Origin: Deltaproteobacteria bacterium
Lineage (GTDB): Bacteria; Desulfobacterota; GWC2-55-46
DNA: 64,000 nucleotides
Reading direction: 5' to 3'
NCBI GenBank assembly: GCA_020846435.1
Contig: JADLDY010000012.1
Coordinates: 19,848-83,847 of the forward strand
Part shown: piece by piece, positions 44,973 to 53,914 of the stretch
How the letters are laid out: the number at the start of each line of letters is the position of its first letter
Position numbering within the stretch: the first letter of the stretch is position 1
Made by a program: the position numbers and the translations under genes
The notes under the pieces: generated by a model
The model's input: only the letters and a program-made list of their open reading frames with translations
Told to the model about the DNA's origin: nothing
Database searches by the model: none

Positions 44973-47822
44973 ATGAACCCGCTGCTTGAATTGAAACGGC
45001 TTGGACAGAGCGTCTGGCACGACAATATGAGAAAAGGGGTCGTCGCCACCGGCGAGATCAAGCGTCTCATCGACGAGTACGCAGTCTCCGGCGTCACATC
45101 GAACCTCTCTCTCATGGCCCGGGCCATGACCGGCGCCCTCGAGTACGACGACGACATCTCCCTCCTCCTGAAAGAAGGGCTCAATGACTCCGAGATAGCC
45201 GTCCGTCTCCTTGTAAGGGACGCGAGGCATGCCGCAGACGCCTTGTTGCCGCTGTGGAAGCTCTCGAACGGCGCTGATGGCTTCGCGGCAGTCGATGTCA
45301 TCGGGGCGGATTTGAGCGCGGCTTCCCTGGTCGACGCGGCCAGAAGTCTCGTCAAGGCAGTTGACAGGCCGAATGTCCTTGTCAGGATCCCGGCGACCGG
45401 CGAAGGGCTCGAGGCGATAGAGGTGCTGACCTTTGCCGGCATCGGAGTCTACGCCACGCTCATCTGTTCGGTCAGACGCTATGAAGCCGCGACAGTGGCC
45501 CTTCTGAGGGGGCTCGAGCGCAGGGCGGCCGAAGGCATGCCGATCGACACTGTCCCTTGCGCCGCGGGCTTTACCGTGAGCAGGGCGGACACTGTCTTTG
45601 ACAGGATACTCGAAGAGCGCGCCGAGCACGCGAAGGGCAACGACGAGAAGTCAAGGCTCCGCGCCCTCCTGGGCAGGGCGGCCGTCGCCAACGCGAAACT
45701 GGCCTTCCTGAAGCATGAAGAGGCCCGCGCGTCGGCCCGCTTCAAGAAGCTCAAGTCCTCGGGCGCTAAGCCGCAGCTGCTCATCTGGGAGTCAGCCGGC
45801 ACGAAGAACCACCTGTACAGCGGGATGAAATACGCAGAGGAGCTCTCTTTGCCCGGCACTGCCATCTCTCTCCCGCTCCACACGCTCCTCGCGTTCCATT
45901 GCCACGGCCGGCCGGCCTCTCAGACCTCAGGCCTTGAAGCCGCGAAAAAGGTCTTTGATGAGCTCGGCGGACTTGGAATAGAGTACGCCGAGGTGGCCGC
46001 TGATCTTGAGGAGGGGTGCTTGAAGTCTCTTGCGGCCTCGCGAGAGGCCGTAGCGAAGGCTGTGGCTGAAAGGCGGCAGGCGCTCTCGAAAAAAACAGGG
46101 CCGACGTCGAAGTTCACCATGGGAAGGTTCGATTCTCCGGTCGCGGAGGCTCTCGATTCTGTCATCGGCGAGGACTTCTTCAGGAAACTTGGCGCTCACG
46201 ACCCGTCCATTTGGAAGGCCGGGCTCGGCGACAAGAAGCAGATAAAGGGCTCGCTCGGCTGGACAATACTTCCGTACCTGATGGAAGAGCACGTTGACGA
46301 GATAAATGATTTCGCCGCAGAGATAAAGGCCGCCGGGTTCAAGGACGCCGTGCTCCTCGGCATGGGAGGATCGAGCCTCGCCCCGCTGGTTTTCGCGACT
46401 ACATTCGGCAGCGCGCCTGGCTGCCCCGGGCTCATCGTCCTCGATTCTACCGACCCTGGGGCCTTGAAGTCGGTCATGGAGAGGATCGATCTCGAGAAGA
46501 CCCTGTTCATAGTATCGAGCAAGTCAGGCTCTACGATAGAGCCGTTGAGCCTCTTCGAGTACTTCCACGCCGCACTCGAGAGGATCAAGGGAGAGGAGTC
46601 AGGCAGGAACTTCATCGCGATAACAGACCCGGCGACCCCCCTTGAAGGCTTCGCCAGAAAATACAGGTTCAGGAAGGTATTCACGAACCCGAAGGACGTT
46701 GGCGGCAGGTTCTCGGCCCTCTCCTACTTCGGCCTGCTTCCGGCCGCCATCACTGGAGTCGACATCAGCAGGCTCCTTGAGCACGCTGGAAGGGTCGACT
46801 CCCTTCTCCACCCGTGCGCCGCCTCAAGCGGCAACCCGGTGATGATGCTTGGGGCCGCCCTCGGCAGCCTCGGGCTCAAGGGCCGCGACAAGCTCACGTT
46901 CTTCCTCCCGAAGGAGATAGAGACCTTCGGGATGTGGATAGAGCAGCTTGTCGCCGAGTCGACCGGCAAGGAGGGGCGCGGGCTGGTGCCGGTCTCAGGC
47001 GAGCCTGTGAGTTCTGTCTCCTCCTACGGCAGCGACAGGGTTTTCATCTCAATGACGCTCGGCGACGGCGACAGGGCGAATGAAACCGTTCTCGGTGAGC
47101 TTGCCGCCGCAGGACACCCGGTAATAGAATTGAAGCTAAGGGACAAATACGAGCTTGGCGGAGAGTTCCTCCGCTGGGAGGCTGTGACTGCCATAGCCGG
47201 ACAGATACTCGGCATAAACCCGTTTGACCAGCCTGACGTGGAGCTTGCCAAGAAGCTCGCGGCCTCAAGGCTCAATGAGCTTGGCGGGGAAGGCGGGGTA
47301 AAGCCCCCTGGAATAGAGCTCAAGGCCGGGGGGGTCAGGCTCAATATGGGGAAGTCTGCCTTTGATAAGACCGGTTATAAGGGCGCTGACGCGGCCGAAG
47401 CTTTGAAAGGGTTTTTGAAGCTCGTCGGCAAGGACGACTACATAGGCCTCCTTGCCTATTACGACCCGTTCGACGCCAGGCTCGAAGAGGCGTTCAGGCG
47501 CGTGAGGCTCTCACTGCGTGATTCAGCACGCGTCGCGACCCAGTTCGGGTACGGCCCGAGATATCTCCATTCAACGGGGCAGCTCCACAAAGGCCGTCCT
47601 GACTGCGGCGTATTCATAATCTTCTGCCATGGGGCTCTCGAAGACTTCAAGGTGCCGGGCAGTTCTTTCACGTTTTCCGGGCTCGAGCTCTCGCAGGCCT
47701 TCGGCGACATGGAGGCCCTTGACTCAAAGGGCTCGCGGGTAGTGCTTGTAATGGCTGACGGCCCGTCGGAAGAGTGCCTGCGGCCGATCGAGGATATGTT
47801 GAAGGCCGCGTCCCGTTCATAA
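44973..47822 (+). CDS. Bifunctional transaldolase-like / glucose-6-phosphate isomerase fusion
   Basis: A 949-residue fusion. Residues 1-370 are transaldolase-like (SVWHDNMRKGVVATGEIKRL, GVTSNLSL, RIPATGEGLEAI, AAGFTVSRADTVFD). Residues from about 385 are a complete phosphoglucose isomerase (GMGGSSLAPLVFATTF, DSTDPGAL, VSSKSGSTIEPLS, DVGGRFSALSYFGLLPA, YLHSTGQLHKGR). Such fusions are known in several phyla. In the transaldolase half the Schiff-base lysine is replaced by Arg138, the Asn 22 residues later is Tyr160, and the usual catalytic Glu position holds Asp108, so that activity is doubtful. The start follows AGGAGCCCT. Confidence 0.9.
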   Translation: MNPLLELKRLGQSVWHDNMRKGVVATGEIKRLIDEYAVSGVTSNLSLMARAMTGALEYDDDISLLLKEGLNDSEIAVRLLVRDARHAADALLPLWKLSNGADGFAAVDVIGADLSAASLVDAARSLVKAVDRPNVLVRIPATGEGLEAIEVLTFAGIGVYATLICSVRRYEAATVALLRGLERRAAEGMPIDTVPCAAGFTVSRADTVFDRILEERAEHAKGNDEKSRLRALLGRAAVANAKLAFLKHEEARASARFKKLKSSGAKPQLLIWESAGTKNHLYSGMKYAEELSLPGTAISLPLHTLLAFHCHGRPASQTSGLEAAKKVFDELGGLGIEYAEVAADLEEGCLKSLAASREAVAKAVAERRQALSKKTGPTSKFTMGRFDSPVAEALDSVIGEDFFRKLGAHDPSIWKAGLGDKKQIKGSLGWTILPYLMEEHVDEINDFAAEIKAAGFKDAVLLGMGGSSLAPLVFATTFGSAPGCPGLIVLDSTDPGALKSVMERIDLEKTLFIVSSKSGSTIEPLSLFEYFHAALERIKGEESGRNFIAITDPATPLEGFARKYRFRKVFTNPKDVGGRFSALSYFGLLPAAITGVDISRLLEHAGRVDSLLHPCAASSGNPVMMLGAALGSLGLKGRDKLTFFLPKEIETFGMWIEQLVAESTGKEGRGLVPVSGEPVSSVSSYGSDRVFISMTLGDGDRANETVLGELAAAGHPVIELKLRDKYELGGEFLRWEAVTAIAGQILGINPFDQPDVELAKKLAASRLNELGGEGGVKPPGIELKAGGVRLNMGKSAFDKTGYKGADAAEALKGFLKLVGKDDYIGLLAYYDPFDARLEEAFRRVRLSLRDSARVATQFGYGPRYLHSTGQLHKGRPDCGVFIIFCHGALEDFKVPGSSFTFSGLELSQAFGDMEALDSKGSRVVLVMADGPSEECLRPIEDMLKAASRS

Positions 47823-47843
47823 AAAAGGCGTATCGGAGGATAG

Positions 47844-48755
47844 ATGGAAGTAGGAATAGTCGGCCTGGGGCGCATGGGCCTTAACATGGCGAGGCGTCTG
47901 GCGCTCGGCGGCCACAGGGCCGTGGGCTTTGACAGCAGGGCTGACGCCCTTGACGCGGCAAGGAAAGACGGCATAGAGGTGGCTTTGACGCTCGACGAGC
48001 TCGTCTCAAAGCTCGCCCACCCCAGGGTCTTATGGATAATGCTGCCTGAGGGCAGGCCTGTTGACGGCACGATAACAATATTGAGGCCGCTCCTTACTGA
48101 AGGCGACATGATAGTCGACGGCGGGAACAGCTTTTACAAGGACGACCTCCGCCGCACCGGAGAGCTTCTGGGTTCGGGCCTTTATTACATGGACGCGGGC
48201 GTGTCCGGCGGCATATGGGGCCTTAAAGAGGGCTACTGCACCATGATAGGCGGCCCGAAGGAAGGCTTCGAGAAGTTGAAGCCCCTCCTTGAGACGCTCG
48301 CGCCTTCAGGCGGCTACATGTACTGCGGTGAGAGCGGGGCGGGCCATTACGCCAAGATGGTGCACAACGGCATAGAGTACGGCCTCATGGAGGCGTACGC
48401 CGAGGGCTTCGAGATATTGAAAGCTTCTCCGTACGGCGAAGGGATGAAGAACTCCGAGCTCGCACGCCTCTGGAACAGGGGCTCTGTCGTCAGGTCGTTT
48501 CTCCTCGAGCGCCTTGAGGACGCCTTTGAGAAGGAAGAGGGGCTCGATTCGATAATAGGCTATGTCGAGGACTCCGGCGAGGGCAAGTGGATGGTAAAGG
48601 AGGCTGTTGACCTCAGGGTCGCCATACCGGTCATAAGCGAGGCCCTGATGCGCAGGTTCCGCTCGAGGCAGCAAGACCCGTTCGCCGAGAAGGTGCTGGC
48701 CGCCCTGAGAGAAGAGTTCGGCGGCCACAGCGTAAAGCGCAACCCGGGCAAATAA
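47844..48755 (+). CDS. gnd: 6-phosphogluconate dehydrogenase (decarboxylating), short form
   Basis: Oxidises 6-phosphogluconate to ribulose 5-phosphate and CO2. The 303-residue product is the short GndA/YqeC-type: GIVGLGRMGLNMARRL (dinucleotide fold), VDGGNSFYKDDLRR, DAGVSGGIWGLKEGYC and MVHNGIEYGLMEAYAEGFE with the catalytic Lys/Asn. Short forms are often NAD-dependent. It is 21 bases after tal-pgi. Confidence 0.95.
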   Translation: MEVGIVGLGRMGLNMARRLALGGHRAVGFDSRADALDAARKDGIEVALTLDELVSKLAHPRVLWIMLPEGRPVDGTITILRPLLTEGDMIVDGGNSFYKDDLRRTGELLGSGLYYMDAGVSGGIWGLKEGYCTMIGGPKEGFEKLKPLLETLAPSGGYMYCGESGAGHYAKMVHNGIEYGLMEAYAEGFEILKASPYGEGMKNSELARLWNRGSVVRSFLLERLEDAFEKEEGLDSIIGYVEDSGEGKWMVKEAVDLRVAIPVISEALMRRFRSRQQDPFAEKVLAALREEFGGHSVKRNPGK

Positions 48756-48772
48756 AAGCAGATGATCGAATG

Positions 48773-48797
48773 AAAGCCCCTCTGATGAGGGGCTTTT
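48773..48797 (+). terminator. Intrinsic terminator between gnd and zwf
   Basis: A perfect 10-bp stem AAAGCCCCTC / GAGGGGCTTT with loop TGAT and a short T run. It separates gnd from the zwf-glk-pgl block, so these may form two transcripts. Confidence 0.8.
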
Positions 48798-48839
48798 GAT
48801 TATGCGCCTTGAGGATATCATGGAAAGGATCTATTAGAG

Positions 48840-50396
48840 ATGGCCTTTGAAAAGACAACCGGAGGGGCCTCAGGGAGGATTGGAAAGGCGCCTTCTGCCT
48901 GCGACACGCCCTCTTCAGAGCCGTGCGCAGTCCTGATAGTCGGCGCGTCAGGCGACCTGACAAAGAGGAAGCTCATACCCGCGCTCTTCTACCTTTTCAG
49001 GAACAGGCTTCTGTCTGACGGCTTCTTTGTCCTCGGCCTGGCCAGGTCGCCCATGAGCGAGGAGGCCTTCAGGGCCTCTCTGGAAGAGGCTGTAAAAGAC
49101 AATAAGGGTTTTGACGCCAGGCTCTGGGCCGAGTTCGCCCGGCGTCTCTACTACCTTCAGGCCGGCTACGACGCGGCGTCCCTCAAAAAGGCCGGTGAGG
49201 TCATGGATGAGAAGGCGCGCGCTCACGCGACAGGTCCTAACAGGATACTATACCTTTCTACGCCTCCGTCGGCCTATGAGGGGGTCATAGAGGCGATGGC
49301 TGCATCAAGACTCGCGGCCGAAGAGAGAGGCTGGGCGAGGATAGTCATAGAAAAGCCCTACGGCCGCGACCTCGAGAGCGCTAAGGCCCTTGAGAATACC
49401 GTCTCCAGGCATTTCCGCGAGGAGCAGGTATTCAGGATAGACCATTATCTCGGCAAGGACACTGTCCAGAACATAATGATGTTCCGTTTCGCCAACTCGA
49501 TATTCGAGCCTGTCTGGAACAGGCACTTCATCGACCACGTGCAGATAACCGCCGCTGAATCGCTCGGCATTGAGAAAAGGGCCGGTTACTACGAGGAGGC
49601 CGGGGTTCTGCGCGACATGTTCCAGAACCACATGCTCCAGGTGCTCTCGTTTGTCGGCATGGAGCCTCCTTCCGTCTACGAGTCAGAGGCCGTGAGGGAC
49701 GAGAAGGTCAAGGTCTTCAGGGCCATGCGCCCGTTAGACCGGGGAAGCGTCATGGATAACCTCGTCCTCGGCCAGTATGCCGAAGGCGAGGTCAACGGCG
49801 CCTCGTCTAGAGGCTACCGCGAGGAAGAGGGCGTCTCCAAAGGTTCTATTGTGCCGACGTTCGCGGCCATGAGGCTCTTCATAGACAACTGGAGGTGGCA
49901 GGGGGTGCCCTTTTACCTTCGGTCCGGCAAGAGGCTCAGGAGCCGCTTCACGCAGGTCACCATACAGTTCAAGGCCGTCCCCCACCAGATGTTCAGCCGG
50001 TTGTTCGAGGAGGAGATAGGCCCGAACGCCGTCATAATCAGGATACAGCCTGACGAGAGGATACAGCTCAGGTTCCACGCTAAAAAACCCGGCTCAAGGG
50101 TCTGCCTGAGGGACGTCGTAATGGATTTCGGCTATACTGAAGGCTATGACGGCCTTGTCCTCGAGGCCTACGAGAGGGTCCTTCTCGACTGCATGACAGG
50201 CGACAAGATGCTCTTCATACGCTCGGACGCGATGGAGATGAGCTGGAAGTGGCTCGCCCCGGCTCTCGATTACTCGGAGGGCAGGGGAAAAGCGGCTCCC
50301 GAGCTGTCACTGTACAGGGCCGGGAGCTTCGGGCCTGTCGAGGCTGAGAGGTTCATGGCCTCTGATGGAAGGAAATGGGTTGATTATGAAAGATGA
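48840..50396 (+). CDS. zwf: Glucose-6-phosphate 1-dehydrogenase
   Basis: Entry enzyme of the oxidative pentose phosphate pathway. The 518-residue product has the N-terminal Rossmann motif [19 protein letters not shown], the active-site [15 protein letters not shown] with catalytic His region, and FYLRSGKRL. About 25 extra residues precede the Rossmann fold ([20 protein letters not shown]). It overlaps glk by 11 bases. Confidence 0.98.
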   Translation: MAFEKTTGGASGRIGKAPSACDTPSSEPCAVLIVGASGDLTKRKLIPALFYLFRNRLLSDGFFVLGLARSPMSEEAFRASLEEAVKDNKGFDARLWAEFARRLYYLQAGYDAASLKKAGEVMDEKARAHATGPNRILYLSTPPSAYEGVIEAMAASRLAAEERGWARIVIEKPYGRDLESAKALENTVSRHFREEQVFRIDHYLGKDTVQNIMMFRFANSIFEPVWNRHFIDHVQITAAESLGIEKRAGYYEEAGVLRDMFQNHMLQVLSFVGMEPPSVYESEAVRDEKVKVFRAMRPLDRGSVMDNLVLGQYAEGEVNGASSRGYREEEGVSKGSIVPTFAAMRLFIDNWRWQGVPFYLRSGKRLRSRFTQVTIQFKAVPHQMFSRLFEEEIGPNAVIIRIQPDERIQLRFHAKKPGSRVCLRDVVMDFGYTEGYDGLVLEAYERVLLDCMTGDKMLFIRSDAMEMSWKWLAPALDYSEGRGKAAPELSLYRAGSFGPVEAERFMASDGRKWVDYER

Positions 50397-51417
50397 CAGG
50401 CTCCTCTTTGCCGCTGACATAGGCGGCACAAAGACTTATCTCGCGCTCTTTTCCCTGAGTGGCGGGACGCTCGAAGAGGTGCGCGAGGGCTCTTACCTGA
50501 ACGGCAGTTACAAGGGCGTCGAGGAGGTCTTGAGGGACTTTCTGAGGGTAGGCGAAGCCGCGGCAATAGAGGCCGCGGCCTTCGGCATAGCGTGCCCTGT
50601 TGTCGGCTCCAGGTGTTCTCTGACGAACCTCAAGTGGACGATCGACGCTGACGAGCTCAAGGCTTTGTTCGGCTTCAGGAGGCTTGTCCTCATAAACGAC
50701 CTTGAGGCGATAGGCTATGGAGTGGGCCTTCTCGGCGGTGATGATTTTTTCGTGCTCCAGCAGGGGGTAGAGCGGCAGGGCAACGGAGCCCTCATAGCCG
50801 CTGGCACAGGACTTGGAGAGTCGATACTATTCTGGGACGGGTCGACCCACCTCCCATCTGCTTCTGAAGGCGGGCACACTGATTTTGGCCCGGGAAATAA
50901 AACCGAAATGGAGCTCCTGGAATTCCTTAGAGCGAGACACGGCCATGTGAGCTACGAGAGGATAGTATCAGGCATGGGCCTCGAAAATATATATGAGTTC
51001 GTGAAGTCCAGGTCAAAAGAAAAAGAGCCGGACTGGCTCAAAGAGAGGTTTTCAGCCGAAGGGGTCGCGCCGGTAGTGTCGGACGAGGGGGTAAAGGGCC
51101 GGGACGCCAACTGCGTGGAGGCCCTCAGGATATTCGTCGCTGTCTACGGGGCAGAGGCTGGAAACCTCGCTCTGAAGGCCCTTGCCACCTCCGGCGTCTA
51201 TATCGGCGGCGGCATAGCTCCGAAGATGCTCCCCGCGCTCTCCTCAGGCGGCTTTCTTGGCGCCTTCGTGGACAAGGGCAGGTTCGCCGACTTCATGAAG
51301 GCGCTGCCTGTGCGCGTCATACTCAATGACAGGGCAGGGATACTTGGCGCGGCCAACTGCGCCGCGAGGACGATAGGCGGGACTGTAAGGAAGGTCTCTT
51401 TGCCGGGCAGGAGGTAG
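50386..51417 (+). CDS. glk: Glucokinase
   Basis: Phosphorylates glucose at the pathway entry. The 343-residue product has [15 protein letters not shown] (phosphate loop), [30 protein letters not shown] and [17 protein letters not shown] motif ([12 protein letters not shown]). It resembles the E. coli-type Glk rather than a ROK kinase, because no CxCGxxGC zinc motif is present. I start at ATG 50386 inside the zwf end; pgl follows after three bases. Confidence 0.95.
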   Translation: MKDDRLLFAADIGGTKTYLALFSLSGGTLEEVREGSYLNGSYKGVEEVLRDFLRVGEAAAIEAAAFGIACPVVGSRCSLTNLKWTIDADELKALFGFRRLVLINDLEAIGYGVGLLGGDDFFVLQQGVERQGNGALIAAGTGLGESILFWDGSTHLPSASEGGHTDFGPGNKTEMELLEFLRARHGHVSYERIVSGMGLENIYEFVKSRSKEKEPDWLKERFSAEGVAPVVSDEGVKGRDANCVEALRIFVAVYGAEAGNLALKALATSGVYIGGGIAPKMLPALSSGGFLGAFVDKGRFADFMKALPVRVILNDRAGILGAANCAARTIGGTVRKVSLPGRR

Positions 51418-51420
51418 ACG

Positions 51421-52152
51421 TTGCACAGCCCGTTCAGGCAGGGGCTCAATGTATATCCAGACGCGGCCTCCCTCGCGAAGGCTGGTGTCCTCCTGTTTAT
51501 CGATTCCTGTGAAAGGGCACTGAAGGAGAAAGGTTTTTTCAGCGTACTCCTCTCAGGCGGGTCGAGCCCGCTTGAGCTCTACCGTCTCCTTTCATCGAAA
51601 GAATATTGCGCGAGGGTCAAGTGGGACAAGACGCACCTGTTCTGGGGTGACGAGAGGTGCGTCGGCCCTTCGAGTTCCGAGAGCAACTTCAAGGCTGCCA
51701 GTGAGAGCCTTCTTTCCCGAGCAGATATTCCGGCGGAGAACATCCACAGGATAAAGGGCGAACTCACTCCTGAGAAGGCCGCAAGCTCTTATGAAAATGA
51801 GCTTGCCTCGTTTTTCGGACTTGAACCAGGCGAACCCCCTCCATTTGACCTTGTCCTTCTTGGCCTCGGCAGAGACGGCCATACGCTCTCGCTATTCCCC
51901 GGCACAAAAGCGCTCATTGAAGATGAGCGCCTCGTCGTCGCCAATCACGCCCCTGACAACGCCTGGCGCGTGACGCTCACGCTCCGCGCTCTGGAGAGGG
52001 CGCGGAGGTCGGTTTTTATCGTCTCAGGGGCTGAAAAGGCGGTTGCTCTGAGAGATGTCTTCGATGGAAAGGACCTGCCTGCGGCAAAGGTCAGGGCAAA
52101 GGAGCTCTTCTGGCTCGCTGACAGCGAGGCGGCATCCTGCCTGAAAGGCTGA
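51421..52152 (+). CDS. pgl: 6-phosphogluconolactonase
   Basis: Hydrolyses 6-phosphogluconolactone between the zwf and gnd steps. The 243-residue DevB/SOL-type protein has LSGGSSPLELYRLL, HLFWGDERCVGPSSSESNF and LVLLGLGRDGHTLSLFPGT. The start is TTG (HSPFRQGLNVYPDA), three bases after glk. Last gene of the cluster. Confidence 0.95.
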   Translation: MHSPFRQGLNVYPDAASLAKAGVLLFIDSCERALKEKGFFSVLLSGGSSPLELYRLLSSKEYCARVKWDKTHLFWGDERCVGPSSSESNFKAASESLLSRADIPAENIHRIKGELTPEKAASSYENELASFFGLEPGEPPPFDLVLLGLGRDGHTLSLFPGTKALIEDERLVVANHAPDNAWRVTLTLRALERARRSVFIVSGAEKAVALRDVFDGKDLPAAKVRAKELFWLADSEAASCLKG

Positions 52153-52240
52153 GGTCCTGTGTTTTTCCGGTCCTGTTATATCAACGGATTTTTGATTGTG
52201 TTTGAAGAGTGGCCGGGAGAAAAAAGAAGGGGCGAGAAGA

Positions 52241-52582
52241 TTACTTCTTCTTCGCCCCTACGTTTGTGTGGCAGTTCGTGCACATGTAAAGCGGGAACGC
52301 GTCCGGGCTGTTGTGGCAGTTGGCCGAGCCGCAGAACTTGCCGTCCATGTTCATCTTCATGGACATGTTGTTCGTACCCCGTTTTTCCTTGAAGACCTTG
52401 GGGTGGCAATCGGCGCATTTGAAGAGCGCTTCGTGCTTGTCATGCGGATAGATGACAGGCCCGACTCCAGCCTTCTTCATGCTCTCGACCTTTGAGTCGA
52501 GCGTCATATTGCCGTACTGCGCTGCCCCGGCCAGAGCCGGGACAGCGAGCACGAGCATAAAAGCGAGAAGCTTTTTTTTCAT
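52241..52582 (-). CDS. Periplasmic triheme c7-type cytochrome
   Basis: The 113-residue protein has a Sec signal (MKKKLLAFMLVLAVPALAGA, cleavage after AGA) and three haem motifs: CADCH, the expanded CGSANCH (CX4CH) and CTNCH, with distal-type His in IYPHDKHEALF. This matches the c(7)-type triheme domain. It is the third of three adjacent cytochrome genes and is probably periplasmic electron transfer. Confidence 0.9.
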   Translation of the reverse strand: MKKKLLAFMLVLAVPALAGAAQYGNMTLDSKVESMKKAGVGPVIYPHDKHEALFKCADCHPKVFKEKRGTNNMSMKMNMDGKFCGSANCHNSPDAFPLYMCTNCHTNVGAKKK

Positions 52583-52585
52583 AGA

Positions 52586-53239
52586 TTACTTTTTAGCCTT
52601 GGGTGAAGAATGGCACCTGTTGCAGTCGGTAAGCGGGAAGGCTATTTTGCCGTGGCACCTTCCGCACCACTCGCCCTGCACGATGCCGACCATGGTCATG
52701 TTGTTGCTCCCCTTGGCTGGCACGAATATCTGGGGATGGCATACCTCGCATTTGAGCCAGTAGGTATGCATCTCGTGCGGGTAGATTACGTCGTTCACAA
52801 AGTCGCCCTTTGCCGGGATGAGTACGTCCATCTTGAGCGGCGGCATTTCCTCTTCATCTGGGTCGAGGGACGCCTTCGGCTTTATGATGTTCTCCCTGAC
52901 GAGCTTGGCCCAGTCAACGAGGCCGTACCTGTCCTTGGGAAGTCCCGTTCCCGCGAGGGCCTGGGGATGCCAGCCCATTCCAGCCTTGAATGCCTGGCTG
53001 GCAGGGGCGGCGGCGGTTCCGCCTACGCCGGCCGGTTTACCCGCGGTGTCCAGGTATATGAGGCTTGCCGGGTCGTTAGGGTCGATCTTTGCTGGGGCTT
53101 CCTTCTTCGCCGGGGGCTTGGCAGTTGGCTGAGCCTGCACGGCTTCAGCAACTGAACCAGAGACAGTGTAGCCGAATGCCACCACGAGCGAACAGAGGAG
53201 AGCAGCCTTCAGCTTCCTGAATGAAGATGCTTTCATCAC
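52586..53239 (-). CDS. Triheme c7-type cytochrome with Pro/Ala-rich N-terminal region
   Basis: The 217-residue protein has a signal peptide (residues 1-33), a long Ala/Pro/Lys-rich linker (about 35-100), then the triheme domain with YPHEMHTYWLKCEVCH, CGRCH and CNRCH. The linker could span the periplasm or anchor it to a partner. It lies 3 bases upstream of the small cytochrome gene and 22 bases downstream of the first one, so all three should be cotranscribed. Confidence 0.9.
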   Translation of the reverse strand: MMKASSFRKLKAALLCSLVVAFGYTVSGSVAEAVQAQPTAKPPAKKEAPAKIDPNDPASLIYLDTAGKPAGVGGTAAAPASQAFKAGMGWHPQALAGTGLPKDRYGLVDWAKLVRENIIKPKASLDPDEEEMPPLKMDVLIPAKGDFVNDVIYPHEMHTYWLKCEVCHPQIFVPAKGSNNMTMVGIVQGEWCGRCHGKIAFPLTDCNRCHSSPKAKK

Positions 53240-53261
53240 TTTTCTCCTTTACTCAGTCAAA

Positions 53262-53621
53262 TTATTTCGCAGGGGCGGCACCCTTGAAGGAGTGGCACCT
53301 GTCACAGTACAGAGGTTCCCAAGCTACGAGACCGTTGTGGCACTTGCCGCAGAACTCTCCGTTCATGATAGCGGCCATGTTGATGTCGTTCGCGCCCTTC
53401 TTGAGGATGAATATGTCCTCATGGCACACCTTGCATTTGAATCTGATCCTGTGGAACCAGTGGGGGAATACTACCGGATCCACTCCTGCCTTTTGCATGC
53501 TCACTGACTTGCTGTTCAGGACGATATCCCCGTACTCAGCGTGACCCTTTTCAGGCGCCACGAGACCTACGGCCATACCAACGCAAGTCAGGAGGAGAAT
53601 CCAGAAGCCAGTTCTCTTCAT
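53262..53621 (-). CDS. Periplasmic triheme c7-type cytochrome
   Basis: The 119-residue protein has a signal peptide ending near GHAEYG and haem motifs CKVCH, CGKCH and CDRCH, with FPHWFHRIRF before the first. The segment after the signal (YGDIVLNSKSVSMQKAGVDPVVF) closely parallels that of the 52241-52582 protein, indicating local duplication. First gene of the trio, directly downstream of a strong promoter and an AGGAGG ribosome site. Confidence 0.9.
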   Translation of the reverse strand: MKRTGFWILLLTCVGMAVGLVAPEKGHAEYGDIVLNSKSVSMQKAGVDPVVFPHWFHRIRFKCKVCHEDIFILKKGANDINMAAIMNGEFCGKCHNGLVAWEPLYCDRCHSFKGAAPAK

Positions 53622-53687
53622 CGATTGCCTCCTTGAAAGTGGTATTTTTCCCAGTTTTTCTAATTTGGGGGGGTGATAGTAGTGGCA

Positions 53688-53718
53688 ATTATAGCCATTT
53701 TTATGTGCTTCCTGTCAA
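53688..53718 (-). promoter_or_regulatory. Near-consensus sigma70 promoter of the cytochrome operon
   Basis: On the minus strand TTGACA (53713-53718) and TATAAT (53688-53693), with a long 19-base spacer. Transcription would start about 60 bases before the first cytochrome gene. Confidence 0.7.
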
Positions 53719-53751
53719 GATAAAAATTCTTTAATCTTGGGCTCTATTGAT

Positions 53752-53780
53752 TTGAAAAGGCCAAATGGATATGGTATAAG
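53752..53780 (+). promoter_or_regulatory. Probable aspS promoter
   Basis: TTGAAA (53752-53757) and TATAAG (53775-53780) are 17 bases apart on the plus strand, giving a leader of about 125 bases before aspS. It is divergent from the cytochrome promoter in a 293-base gene-free gap. Confidence 0.5.
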
Positions 53781-53914
53781 AGCAAATCTCTTTTATTTAC
53801 GGCATGTTGTGAGGCCGTAGGATAAATTATTTTTCCCGGCCCGGCTCCGGCGGGTGAGAGAAAACAGCCTGTGGCGGTTCTTTTGAGGCCCTGGTTCGAT
53901 ACATAACAGTTGAA

